Shown here: piece after piece, positions 47,894 to 55,914 of the stretch
Layout of the letters: every line of letters starts with the position of its first letter
Position numbering within the stretch: the first letter of the stretch is position 1
DNA from: Azohydromonas aeria
GTDB taxonomy: Bacteria > Pseudomonadota > Gammaproteobacteria > Burkholderiales > Burkholderiaceae_C
Direction: 5' to 3'
Assembly: GCF_009760915.1 (NCBI RefSeq)
Contig: NZ_VIDQ01000009.1
Coordinates: 62,001-126,000, forward strand
Length of the DNA stretch: 64,000 bases
Program-made: the position numbers and the translations under genes
The notes under the pieces: model-generated
Database searches by the model: none
What the model was told of the DNA's origin: nothing
What the model saw: the letters and a program-made list of their open reading frames with translations, nothing else

Positions 47894-48676
47894 GTGGGCG
47901 GCCTGGCCCTGGCCGGCATCGTGCGGCTGTGGCGCGAGGCGGGCGTGGGCGCGGGCGTCAGGCGCTGGCAGGCGGGCAGCTTCCTGCTGGGCTGGCTGGC
48001 GACCGGCGTGGCGGTGCTGTCGCCGCTGGATGCCCTGGGCGAGCGCCGCTTCTGGCTGCACATGGTCCAGCACGAGATGATGATGCTGGTGGCGGCCCCG
48101 CTGCTGGTGCTGGGCAGTCCGCTGGCGGCGCTGGTGTGGGGCCTGCCCGCGCGCTGGCGCGGCCCGGCCGCGCGCTGGACGCGCCGCCTGGGCCTGCAGG
48201 CGGCCACGCGCGTGCTCAGCACCCCGCTGACGGCCTGGTGGGTGCACGCGGTGGTGCTGTGGGCCTGGCATGCGCCGGCGCTGTTCGAGGCCGCGCTGCG
48301 CCGCAGCTGGGTGCACGACCTGCAGCACCTGAGCTTCTTCGGCTCCGCGCTGCTGTTCTGGTGGGGGCTGTTCCAGGGCGGGCACGGGCCGGGCCGCGGC
48401 CGCCACGGCGCGGCCGTGTTCTACCTGTTCACGACCACGGTGCACACGGCGGTGCTGGGGGCGCTGCTGACGGTGTCGGAGCGCGTCTGGTACCCGGTCT
48501 ACCTGGAGCGCGCGTCCTGGGGCACCCTCAGCGCGCTGGAGGACCAGCAGCTCGGCGGCCTGATCATGTGGGTGCCCGGCGGCGTGGTGTACATGGTCGC
48601 GGCGCTGGTGCTGTTCGCGCGCTGGATGGACGACGGGCCGGAGCGCGCGGCCCCGGCCACGGGAGCAGGGCAGTGA
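47894..48676 (+). CDS. CtaG-type cytochrome c oxidase assembly protein, N-terminus frameshifted
   Basis: The continuous frame gives 260 aa with several helices and His-rich family motifs (FWLHMVQHEMMMLVAAPLLVLGSP, VHDLQHLSFFGSALLFWWGLF, VHTAVLGALLTVSERVWYPVYL), as in the CtaG family that serves caa3 oxidases. The annotated start here is a GTG at 47894, which lacks the usual first helix. The missing N-terminus (MRLNAASRIGLALLAALACAAGR) is encoded in another frame from the ATG at 47761, and removing one G from the GGGG at 47828-47831 joins both into one 304-residue protein containing PLWQAW. The ORF is therefore either truncated, broken, or affected by a base-call error. Confidence 0.75.
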   Translation: MGGLALAGIVRLWREAGVGAGVRRWQAGSFLLGWLATGVAVLSPLDALGERRFWLHMVQHEMMMLVAAPLLVLGSPLAALVWGLPARWRGPAARWTRRLGLQAATRVLSTPLTAWWVHAVVLWAWHAPALFEAALRRSWVHDLQHLSFFGSALLFWWGLFQGGHGPGRGRHGAAVFYLFTTTVHTAVLGALLTVSERVWYPVYLERASWGTLSALEDQQLGGLIMWVPGGVVYMVAALVLFARWMDDGPERAAPATGAGQ

Positions 48677-49053
48677 GGCCCCGCGGGCTGCTCCGGCGCG
48701 CCTGGTGCGCCGCGATCGTGCTGGCCGGCGCGGGGCCCGTGGCGGCGGCCGGCGAGGCGGCGCGCGTGCAGGCGCTGATGCGCGAGCATGGCTGCGTGCA
48801 CTGCCACACCATCGACGGCGTGCGCGGCGCGCGCGGGCGCGCAGGACCGCCGTTGACGGACTTCGGCGCGCGGCGCCTGATCGCGGGCCAGCACCCGAAC
48901 ACGCTGGACAACCTCACCCGCTTCCTGCTCGACCCGCGCGCGCTGTCGCCGGGCAGTGCCATGCCGCGCACGGTGCGCGACGAGGCGGACGCGCGCGCCA
49001 TCGCGGCGTTCCTGCAGGGCCGGCCGCCGCAGGCGCCGGCCGGCCGGGACTGA
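48673..49053 (+). CDS. Small cytochrome c (126 aa)
   Basis: A signal peptide (WCAAIVLAGAGPVAAAGEA) and one heme motif CVHCH (residues 41-45) are followed by FLLDPRALSPGSAMPRTVRDEADARAIAAFL, where the Met in SAMPR is the probable axial ligand. The GTG at 48673 overlaps the CtaG stop. It is a second candidate electron carrier in the dehydrogenase-oxidase operon, positioned just before the XoxJ-like gene. Confidence 0.87.
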   Translation: MRPRGLLRRAWCAAIVLAGAGPVAAAGEAARVQALMREHGCVHCHTIDGVRGARGRAGPPLTDFGARRLIAGQHPNTLDNLTRFLLDPRALSPGSAMPRTVRDEADARAIAAFLQGRPPQAPAGRD

Positions 49054-49058
49054 CGGGC

Positions 49059-49871
49059 ATGCGGCACGCGCGGCGCGCGGCGCTGGCGGCGGCCCTGGTG
49101 GCCCTGTCGGCCGGACTGGCGGGATGCGCCTCGGCGCCCGGGCCCGGCGGCGTGCAGCAGCGGGTCTTGCGCGTGTGCGCCGATCCCGACAATGCGCCGC
49201 TGTCGCACCGCGACGGCAGCGGTTTCGAGAACCGCATCGCCGAGCTGCTGGCCCAGGCGCTGGGAGCGCGGCTGGAGGTGCACTGGCAGCCCATGCAGGG
49301 CCGCATCGTCGCCACGACGCTGGGGGCGCGGCGCTGCGACGTGCTGCTGGGCGTGCCGGCGGGCTTTGCGCGCACAGCCACCAGCCGGCCTTACTACCGA
49401 TCGGGCTTCGTGTGGGTCCAGCGCGGCGACGCGGCGCCGCTGCGCGGCGTGAACGACCCGCGCCTGGCGGGGCGGCGCATCGGCGTGCCCTCGGTGCGGC
49501 ACGACGTGACGGCCACGCCCCCGGCGCTGCTGCTGCACGAGCGCGGGGCCGGCGCGCAGCTGGTGGGCTACGCGGTGGAGGAGGGGCACGCCGCCGAGCG
49601 GCTGGTGCGCGCGGTGGCCGAAGGCCGGCTCGACGCCGCTGCGCTGTGGGGCGCGCAGGCCGGATGGCACGTGCGCAGCCGGCCCGGGCTGCGCATGTCG
49701 CCGATCGAGGCGGCAGGCGATTCGGGCCTGCCCATGGAGGTGTCGATGGCGCTGGCCGTGCGGCCCGGGGACCAGGCCTTGCTGGCCGAGCTCGACCAGG
49801 CGCTGGCGCGCCACCGGGTGCAGATCGAGGCCATCCTGCGCGGACATGGCGTGCCGCTGGAGGCGCCGTAG
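49059..49871 (+). CDS. XoxJ/MxaJ-like quinoprotein dehydrogenase-associated binding protein (270 aa)
   Basis: The start of the mature protein, LRVCADPDNAPLSHRDGSGFENRIAELLAQALGARLEVHW, is typical of the MxaJ/XoxJ group of periplasmic binding-protein-fold proteins found with PQQ alcohol dehydrogenases. A lipobox-like LAGC places Cys23 near the signal end, so it may be a lipoprotein. XoxJ is thought to help mature or activate XoxF. Here it ends the operon that begins with the XoxF-like gene, six kilobases upstream, which supports the assignment of that enzyme. Confidence 0.85.
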   Translation: MRHARRAALAAALVALSAGLAGCASAPGPGGVQQRVLRVCADPDNAPLSHRDGSGFENRIAELLAQALGARLEVHWQPMQGRIVATTLGARRCDVLLGVPAGFARTATSRPYYRSGFVWVQRGDAAPLRGVNDPRLAGRRIGVPSVRHDVTATPPALLLHERGAGAQLVGYAVEEGHAAERLVRAVAEGRLDAAALWGAQAGWHVRSRPGLRMSPIEAAGDSGLPMEVSMALAVRPGDQALLAELDQALARHRVQIEAILRGHGVPLEAP

Positions 49872-49932
49872 CGCGCCGTCCAGGCCGTGGGCCTGCTGCC
49901 GCGCCGGCAGGCAGCGGACCGGCCCGCCGGCC

Positions 49933-50103
49933 CTACAGCCACGCCACGCCGGCCGCGCCCATGCCCGTGATGCCCGCGATGGTGGCCAGCAGCCCCAGCT
50001 CCTTGCGGGCCCAGCGCTTGCGCCATCCCTGCACGGCAAGGCCCAGCACCAGCAGGGTCAGCAGGCTCAGGAAGGCGACGGCAAAGATCTCGATGGCATC
50101 CAT
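49933..50103 (-). CDS. Small membrane protein, 56 aa
   Basis: The protein starts MDAIEIFAVAFLSLLTLLVLG, with a basic stretch QGWRKRWARKELG, and a second hydrophobic segment ATIAGITGMGAAGVAWL. AAGGAG nine bases upstream of the ATG at 50103 and a proper hairpin topology support it as a real gene. No family is recognised. It is convergent with the XoxJ-like gene; after it on the same strand comes a gap of about 60 bp. Confidence 0.6.
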   Translation of the reverse strand: MDAIEIFAVAFLSLLTLLVLGLAVQGWRKRWARKELGLLATIAGITGMGAAGVAWL

Positions 50104-50285
50104 GGTGAAACTCCTTCGGAAACCGCAGCAGCGTGGCCCTGGCCTTGGCGGTCAACCAGCAGCCTGAGGCTCAAGGGGGGATCGAATTCGCCGAAGGTTG
50201 TTCACGCCACCTCGGCTTTCCGCAAAGGTGGCGGCGCATGGGTGTGTCAGCGCCCAGGGCCGCCCGACGGGGCATGCCAACAGCG

Positions 50286-51620
50286 TCAAGGCGTGGCCGA
50301 CGGCGAGGTGCCGGGCGCGGCCAGCCGCAATGCCAGGAGCCGGCCCTGCTCCAGCAGCTCGTCGCGCCGGGCCGCCGCCGCCACGTTGCGCGAGATCCCG
50401 TCCATGACCAGGGCCAGCCGCCGCTGCAGCGCCAGGCGCCGGGCCGGCATGACGGTACAGCCCTCCAGCACCTGCAGCGTACGCAGCAGCCGCGCCAGCA
50501 CCTGCGTGTCGCCCCGCGCGTGCTCCGTGACCGGGTCCAGCGCGAGCGAGGCCATGGACTCGAAGTCCGGCCCTTTCGCCACCACGCGCAGTCCCTGCTC
50601 GTCGCTGCGGTAGGGGGAGGGGACATGGCGCCCCGCCAGGCGCGCCAGCAGCGCGCCCAGGTGGTCGATGCACATCACGGCCGTGGTCGGGTCGTTGATG
50701 CCCGGCGACAGCGCCTTCAGCGCCACGTCCACGATCTGCTGCAGGCCGTAGGGGGCGTCCTGGTGCACGGTGCGCTGGCGCTGCAGCGAGAACAGGCGGC
50801 ACAGCGCCCGCGCATCCGCGTCGTCCAAGCACGAATCGCCCGAGACACGCGCCAGCGGCCGGCCCTCGATCACGAAGTCGCCGACGCAGTGCGCCATCTG
50901 CACCACGCGCCGGTGTTGCGCGGCAAAGCGCAGCAGCCCCTCGTCATCGACGCCGACCAGGTAGCCGGTGGCGGGCGCAGCGACGTCGTGCCAGCGCCGC
51001 GGCAACTCGTCGGGGCCGTCCTCGTTGGACGAGAGGCCCTTGCCGAGCACCTGCGGGAACAGCCGGTCGATAGCCACGGCGGTGTCCCCGGCAATGCGCT
51101 CCAGGATCGAGGACACCTGGATCGACGTGGCCACGTGGTGGATGAAGTAGATCAGCAGCGCCACGCCGAACAGCGCCAGCACCACGCCGCCGATCACGGC
51201 CAGCGAGGGCAGGAAGCCCGGGCCGTCGTCGTCCCCGCGCACCGTGCGCAGCACCAGCAGGCAGTAGACGAAGATGCCCACGAACACGCCCAGCACCAGC
51301 TGCGTCGGGCGGTCGTTCATGAAGTTGCGCAGCATCCGCGGCGAGTACTGGCTCGATGCCAGCGACAGCGCCACGAGCGTCATCGAGAACACCACGCCCG
51401 CCACCGTGATCATCGACGTGGCGATGGCCGAGAGCATGCTGCGCGCGCCGTCCGTGCCCGCGCCGAACAGCCGCGGCCAGCGGCGGGCCAGGTCGAGCTC
51501 GACCCAGCCATGGGCCTCGATCAGCAGCACCGCCAGCGCGATGCAGCCGGCCACGACCAGCGTCGGCACGAACCACAGGCTGCCCTGCAGCCGCAACCAC
51601 ATCTCCCGGATCGGACTCAT
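50286..51620 (-). CDS. DUF2254 membrane protein (444 aa)
   Basis: This is a DUF2254 protein: SMITVAGVVFSMTLVALSLASSQYSPRMLRNFMNDRPTQLVLGVFVGIFVYCLLVLRTVRG is the core, with four helices in the N-terminal half, then a soluble region containing LKALSPGINDPTTAVMCIDHLGALL. The function is unknown, though the layout is like a channel or sensor. The ATG at 51620 is preferred to 51692. It is divergent from the YetF gene. Confidence 0.87.
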   Translation of the reverse strand: MSPIREMWLRLQGSLWFVPTLVVAGCIALAVLLIEAHGWVELDLARRWPRLFGAGTDGARSMLSAIATSMITVAGVVFSMTLVALSLASSQYSPRMLRNFMNDRPTQLVLGVFVGIFVYCLLVLRTVRGDDDGPGFLPSLAVIGGVVLALFGVALLIYFIHHVATSIQVSSILERIAGDTAVAIDRLFPQVLGKGLSSNEDGPDELPRRWHDVAAPATGYLVGVDDEGLLRFAAQHRRVVQMAHCVGDFVIEGRPLARVSGDSCLDDADARALCRLFSLQRQRTVHQDAPYGLQQIVDVALKALSPGINDPTTAVMCIDHLGALLARLAGRHVPSPYRSDEQGLRVVAKGPDFESMASLALDPVTEHARGDTQVLARLLRTLQVLEGCTVMPARRLALQRRLALVMDGISRNVAAAARRDELLEQGRLLALRLAAPGTSPSATP

Positions 51621-51760
51621 CGCGCCGCACCTGGGCAAGCCCCGGTCCCGCGCGGGATCGGCGGAACGCCCGTTGCTGTCCGGGGCTGCCACCGCAAGCG
51701 CAGGTGCAGGCGCAAGCCCTCGCGCCGCGGGCGTGAACCCGGATCAAGGAGCCGCGCGAT

Positions 51761-52321
51761 ATGGATTCGATGTTCTTCGACGGCTGGCTGCCGCTGGCGC
51801 GCATCCTGGTGCTGGGCACGCTGGCCTACCTCGCCCTGGTGCTGGTGCTGCGCGCCACGGGCAAGCGCACGCTGTCCAAGCTCAATGCCTTCGACCTGAT
51901 CGTCACGGTGGCGCTGGGCTCGACGCTGGCCACCGTGCTGCTGTCGAAGGACGTGTCGCTGAGCGAGGGCGTCACGGCGCTGGCGCTGCTGGTGGCGCTG
52001 CAGTGGGTCATTACCTGGCTGTCGGTGCGCTCGCCGTGGGTGAGCCGGCTGGTCAAGGCCGAGCCGAGCCTGCTGTTCGTGGACGGCCGCTTCCTGCACG
52101 GGTCCATGAGGCGCGAGCGCGTCACGGAGGACGAGCTGCGCGCGGCCGTGCGCCAGCAGGGCATCGGCGCCCTGGACGAGGTCGCGGCCGTGGTCCTGGA
52201 GACCGACGGCAGCCTCAACGTCATCCGGGCCGCGCAAGGGTCGCGCACGGCGCTGGCCCACGTGCAGGGCAGCCCGGCCGAAGCGCAGCGCCATTCGGTT
52301 CCCGGCGCGGACCCGTCCTGA
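51761..52321 (+). CDS. DUF421/YetF-family membrane protein (186 aa)
   Basis: Three helices precede a soluble domain: RATGKRTLSKLNAFDLIVTVALGSTLATVLLSKDVSLSEGV is the DUF421 motif, and the C-terminal VDGRFLHGSMRRERVTEDELRAAVRQQGIGALDEVAAVVLETDGSLNVI forms the YetF domain. AAGGAG precedes the ATG at 51761. The role of this family is unknown. Confidence 0.87.
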   Translation: MDSMFFDGWLPLARILVLGTLAYLALVLVLRATGKRTLSKLNAFDLIVTVALGSTLATVLLSKDVSLSEGVTALALLVALQWVITWLSVRSPWVSRLVKAEPSLLFVDGRFLHGSMRRERVTEDELRAAVRQQGIGALDEVAAVVLETDGSLNVIRAAQGSRTALAHVQGSPAEAQRHSVPGADPS

Positions 52322-52368
52322 CGGCACGCGCCCTTCTCGTTAGGCAACGTGCCGGGCCGGAGAGGATT

Positions 52369-52947
52369 TCAGCGGCGTGGCCCCTCCGCAGTCCGTTGCT
52401 GCGGTGCGGACCCGGCAAACGGCAGCCTCACGGACTGCAACCGCCATGTGAACGGGCCCTCGCGCTGGAACGAGAGCGTGACCGGGTCCCGGGCACCGCC
52501 GTGCCGTGGCTCGATGGACACCGAGAACCGGTTCAGGCCCTGGTACGCCATGCGGACCTCGGCATCGGCCAGGGCACCGCCTGCGTCCGGGCTGGCCGCG
52601 GGCTCCAGGCCGATGCTCGGCACATGGCCCTGCACCATCAGGGCCAGGTTGCGCGGCGTGACGAAGGCGTCAACGGCCGGCTCGGCCATCGCTGCAGCGA
52701 GAGCGGCGCCAAAGGTCCCGAAGGGCAGTCCGGCCGTACTGTCGGCCTGCTGATCGATCAGGGCCAGCAGGTCCGCCTTGAGATGGCGCTTGACGGAGAG
52801 CACGTCGATGCGCTCCAGCATCGCGCCCAGGTCTCCCGCCCGAGCCGATTCCCGGAGCGCGTTTGCAGCGATGTAGGGCGTGGCATACAGCCATGCCGCG
52901 AGGCCCACGCCGAGCGCGGCGACGGCCGTTGCATGTTTCGCTTTCAT
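52369..52947 (-). CDS. DUF2939 protein, secreted or membrane-anchored (192 aa)
   Basis: One N-terminal hydrophobic segment (AVAALGVGLAAWLYATPYIAANALR) is followed by a domain with DLGAMLERIDVLSVKRHLKADLLALI, which matches the DUF2939 pattern of a small periplasmic alpha-beta protein. The ATG at 52947 is chosen; upstream frame is open to 53229. Function unknown. It lies on the same strand as the copper chaperone gene, about 180 bp downstream. Confidence 0.7.
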   Translation of the reverse strand: MKAKHATAVAALGVGLAAWLYATPYIAANALRESARAGDLGAMLERIDVLSVKRHLKADLLALIDQQADSTAGLPFGTFGAALAAAMAEPAVDAFVTPRNLALMVQGHVPSIGLEPAASPDAGGALADAEVRMAYQGLNRFSVSIEPRHGGARDPVTLSFQREGPFTWRLQSVRLPFAGSAPQQRTAEGPRR

Positions 52948-53125
52948 CTGCAGCCTTCTTGCCTGCCGCCTTCTGCCTGGAGCAAACGGACCGGATCGGC
53001 CACTGGGTCGCCAACATGCATATCGTGCCCTACGGCCCTCTGGTGCGCTGGTTCGCTCCGGATCGACGCGGCGGGCCGCCGTTGGAAACCTTGCAGCGGC
53101 TGCAGCCCCGCTGCCGCGTGCGCTT

Positions 53126-53359
53126 TCAGCGGCAGCCGCAACCGCAGCCGCGGGCCAGCTCCCCGGAAGCGCTGGGCGCGTAGCCGGCATCGGACAGCGC
53201 CTGGGCCAGCACTTGACGCTCCCGCGCACTGTGGACCCGGACCTTCTTGTCTGCCAGCGTCACATCGACCTGGGCTGCCGGATCGACGGCCTTGAGCGCC
53301 TGGGTGATGGCGCCGACGCAATGGCCGCAGCTCATCTCGGGGACGGTGAATTCGATCAT
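53126..53359 (-). CDS. CopZ-like copper chaperone, HMA domain (77 aa)
   Basis: An HMA fold with the copper-binding MSCGHC (residues 9-14, M-x-C-x-x-C) starts MIEFTVPEMSCGHCVGAITQALKAVDPAAQVDVTLADKKVRV. A short GCGCGC tail at the C-terminus adds three Cys, which may bind further metal. AGGAAGG precedes the ATG at 53359. The gene sits behind a CueR-type promoter, so it is probably copper-induced. Confidence 0.88.
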   Translation of the reverse strand: MIEFTVPEMSCGHCVGAITQALKAVDPAAQVDVTLADKKVRVHSARERQVLAQALSDAGYAPSASGELARGCGCGCR

Positions 53360-53394
53360 GGTGGCCTTCCTGCCAGGGAGTGACTGAAGGCCCA

Positions 53395-53425
53395 AGCCTG
53401 GGCCTTGCCACGATGGGAAGGTCAA
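53395..53425 (-). promoter_or_regulatory. CueR/MerR-type copper-responsive promoter for the chaperone gene
   Basis: On the minus strand, a -35 TTGACC (53425-53420) and a -10 CAGGCT (53400-53395) are separated by 19 bp, the long spacer required by MerR-family activators. The spacer is TTCCCATCGTGGCAAGGCC, with half-sites ACCTTCC and GCAAGGC, close to the CueR site of copA in E. coli (ACCTTCC...GGAAGGT). The ATG of the chaperone lies about 36 bp downstream of the -10. No merR/cueR gene is in the window. Confidence 0.75.
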
Positions 53426-53588
53426 GGCCTTCAGAAGATCAGGAGGCATTCAGCGGCGCACGGACGCAGGAACGGCTCGGTAAGGAGCCGGAAGTTGCCG
53501 CCCTGCCGCCCGGCCGGGGCAGCGGACCGCTGCCGTGTGTCGCAACACGCGCGCTTGGGCCGCCGCCGCGGCGGCTTGTTCCCCGCCG

Positions 53589-55274
53589 CTACATGCAGAC
53601 GTAATTGGGCCCGCCGCCGCCTTCGGGTGTGACCCAGACGATGTTCTGCGTCGGGTCCTTGATGTCGCAGGTCTTGCAGTGCACGCAGTTCTGCGCGTTG
53701 ATCTGCAGCCGCTCGCCGCCGCCCTCGGCCGCCACGTACTCGTACACGCCCGCGGGGCAGTAGCGGTTCTCGGGCCCGGCGAAGGTGGGCAGGTTGATGC
53801 GCGTCGGCACCGTCGCATCCTTCAGCGTCAGGTGCGCCGGCTGGTTCTCCTCGTGGCTCACGTTGCTGATGAACACCGAGGAAAGGCGATCGAACGTGAG
53901 CACGCCGTCGGGCTTGGGGTAGTCGATGCGCGGGAACTCGGCCGCCGGGCGCAGGCTGACGTGGTCGGGCAGCTTGCGCGGCACGGTCCAGGGCGGGTTC
54001 TTGACGCCCAGCCGCGGCAGCAGCCACTGCTCGATGCCGGTCATGAGCGTGGCCGTGGAGCGGCCCTTCTTGAACCACTGCTTGAAGTTGCGCGCCTGGT
54101 TCAGCTCCTCGAACAGCCAGCTCTTCTCGAAGGCCTGCGGATACGCCGTGAGCTCGTCGCCGCTGCGCCCGGCCTGCAACGCCTCGAAGAGGCCTTCAGC
54201 GCACAGCATGCCGCTCTTGATCGCGGCGTGGCTGCCCTTGATGCGGCTGGCATTGAGGTAGCCCGCGTCGCAGCCCACCAGCGCGCCGCCCGGAAACACC
54301 GTCCTGGGCAGGCTCAGCAGCCCGCCGGCGGTGATGGCGCGCGCACCATATGAAATGCGCTTGCCGCCCTCCAGGTGCTTGCGGATGGCCGGGTGCGTCT
54401 TGAAGCGCTGGAACTCCTCAAACGGGCTCAGCCACGGGTTCTGGTAGTCCAGCCCCACGACGAAGCCCACGCAGACCCTGTTGTCCTCGGCGTGGTAGAG
54501 GAACGAGCCGCCATAGGTGTCGCTCCGCAGGGGCCAGCCCGCGGTGTGCAGCGCCAGCCCCGGCTGGTGGCGTGCCGGGTCGATCTCCCATACCTCCTTC
54601 ATGCCCAGCCCGTAGCTTTGCGGGTCGCAGCCCTCGTCGAGCTTGAAGCGCGCGATGAGCTGCTTGCCCAGGTGCCCGCGCGCGCCCTCGGCAAAGACCG
54701 TGTACTTCGCCAGCAGCTCCATGCCGCGCTGGAAATTCGCCGTGGGCTGGCCATCCTTGCCCACGCCCATGTCGCCCGTGGCCACGCCGCGCACCGCGCC
54801 GTCCTCGCCGTGGAGCAGCTCCGCGGCCGTGAAGCCGGAGAAGATCTCGACGCCCAGCGCTTCCGCCTGCGTGGCCAGCCAGCGCACGACGTTGCCCAGG
54901 CTCACGATGTAGTTGCCGTGGTTCTGGAAGCACTGCGGCAGCAGCCAGCCGGGTGTCGCACGGGCCCCGGTCTCGCTCAGGAACAGGAACTCGTCGCGCG
55001 TCACTGCCTGGCTCAGCGGCGCGCCAAGCTCGCGCCAGTCGGGCAGCAGCTCGGTCAGCGCCCGGGGATCCATGATGGCGCCCGAGAGGATGTGCGCGCC
55101 GGGCTCGGAGCCCTTTTCGAGCACGCACACGGAGATGTCACGGTCGTGCCCGGCAGCGAGCTGCTTGAGCCGGATGGCGGTAGCCAGCCCCGCGGGGCCG
55201 GCGCCGACGATCACGACGTCGTAGTCCATGGACTCGCGCGGGACGCCGCCGCCGTGCTGTTCAAGGGAATTCAT
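53589..55274 (-). CDS. Electron transfer flavoprotein-ubiquinone oxidoreductase (561 aa)
   Basis: The ETF-QO moves electrons from ETF to ubiquinone. FAD binding is by GAGPAG (residues 24-29), and the C-terminal 4Fe-4S motif is NCVHCKTCDIKDP, with another Cys in NRYCPAGVYEY upstream. The stretch CFQNHGNYIVSLGNVVRWLATQAEALGVEIF and GCDAGYLNASRIKGSHAAIKSGMLCAEGLF are family-typical. The ATG at 55274 was chosen, with an in-frame ATG at 55229 as alternative. It closes the etf operon after HutD. Confidence 0.93.
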   Translation of the reverse strand: MNSLEQHGGGVPRESMDYDVVIVGAGPAGLATAIRLKQLAAGHDRDISVCVLEKGSEPGAHILSGAIMDPRALTELLPDWRELGAPLSQAVTRDEFLFLSETGARATPGWLLPQCFQNHGNYIVSLGNVVRWLATQAEALGVEIFSGFTAAELLHGEDGAVRGVATGDMGVGKDGQPTANFQRGMELLAKYTVFAEGARGHLGKQLIARFKLDEGCDPQSYGLGMKEVWEIDPARHQPGLALHTAGWPLRSDTYGGSFLYHAEDNRVCVGFVVGLDYQNPWLSPFEEFQRFKTHPAIRKHLEGGKRISYGARAITAGGLLSLPRTVFPGGALVGCDAGYLNASRIKGSHAAIKSGMLCAEGLFEALQAGRSGDELTAYPQAFEKSWLFEELNQARNFKQWFKKGRSTATLMTGIEQWLLPRLGVKNPPWTVPRKLPDHVSLRPAAEFPRIDYPKPDGVLTFDRLSSVFISNVSHEENQPAHLTLKDATVPTRINLPTFAGPENRYCPAGVYEYVAAEGGGERLQINAQNCVHCKTCDIKDPTQNIVWVTPEGGGGPNYVCM

Positions 55275-55308
55275 GGCTGCTTCCGATGGGCGCCTGTGCC
55301 GGAATGGG

Positions 55309-55914
55309 TCAGGCGTGTGGGGAGCCGATTCGAAATCGGGTGTGGACGAGGCTGCTGGACGGGTAGGCCGGATGCAGCTCCAGGGCCCGGCGCGTGTTCT
55401 CCACGTACAGCCCTTCGCCGGCTTCGAGCTGCAGCAGCGCGTCGCCGCCGGCGCACAGCTGGTACTGGCCGTGGAACACGAGCAGCACGCTGGTGTCCCC
55501 GGCCGCCAGCACGAGCGTGCCGGCGCGGTGGACCTCGACCCGGGCCTCGGCCTGGCCGCGGCGGGCCATGACGTTCCACAGGCGGGCGGGCTGCTCAGGC
55601 GCGACGGCATGGAGCTCCTGCTCGCCGCTGAAGCGCTGCAGGTGTCCCGGCGCCTCGAACACCAGGCGCTGGCCGCTGCCTTCGAGTTGCAGCCGCGGGC
55701 CCTGGATCAGCACGGCGGTGCGGTCCATGCCGTCGAAGCGGGAGAACGGGCCGGCATGGGTGATGTCGGCGGCACTGACGCGCCAATCCACGTCCCCGCC
55801 GCGCTCATGCACCGCCACCGTGCGGGTCCAGCCGGCGCCGTTGCGCCACGGCTCGGCCGGCAGGCGATCCAGCGCAAAGCGGCGCACGCCGGCGGGCAGG
55901 GGCAGCAGGGTCAT
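55309..55914 (-). CDS. hutD: HutD/Ves-family protein (201 aa)
   Basis: This is a HutD/Ves-like cupin with AEPWRNGAGWTRTVAVHERGGDVDWRVSAADITHAGPFSRFDGMDRTAVLIQG, as expected for the family. HutD is linked to histidine utilisation as a proposed fine-tuner, without a proven reaction. The ATG at 55914 overlaps the etfA stop, so it is translated together with the etf genes. With the HutG-like gene nearby, the cluster seems tied to histidine or a related amino acid. Confidence 0.8.
   Translation of the reverse strand: MTLLPLPAGVRRFALDRLPAEPWRNGAGWTRTVAVHERGGDVDWRVSAADITHAGPFSRFDGMDRTAVLIQGPRLQLEGSGQRLVFEAPGHLQRFSGEQELHAVAPEQPARLWNVMARRGQAEARVEVHRAGTLVLAAGDTSVLLVFHGQYQLCAGGDALLQLEAGEGLYVENTRRALELHPAYPSSSLVHTRFRIGSPHA

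Noticed and set aside
53387-53406. AAGGCCCA-AGCC-TGGGCCTT hairpin read as a terminator
   Set aside because: It lies over the -10 of the CueR-type promoter and has no T-tract; promoter function explains it better.
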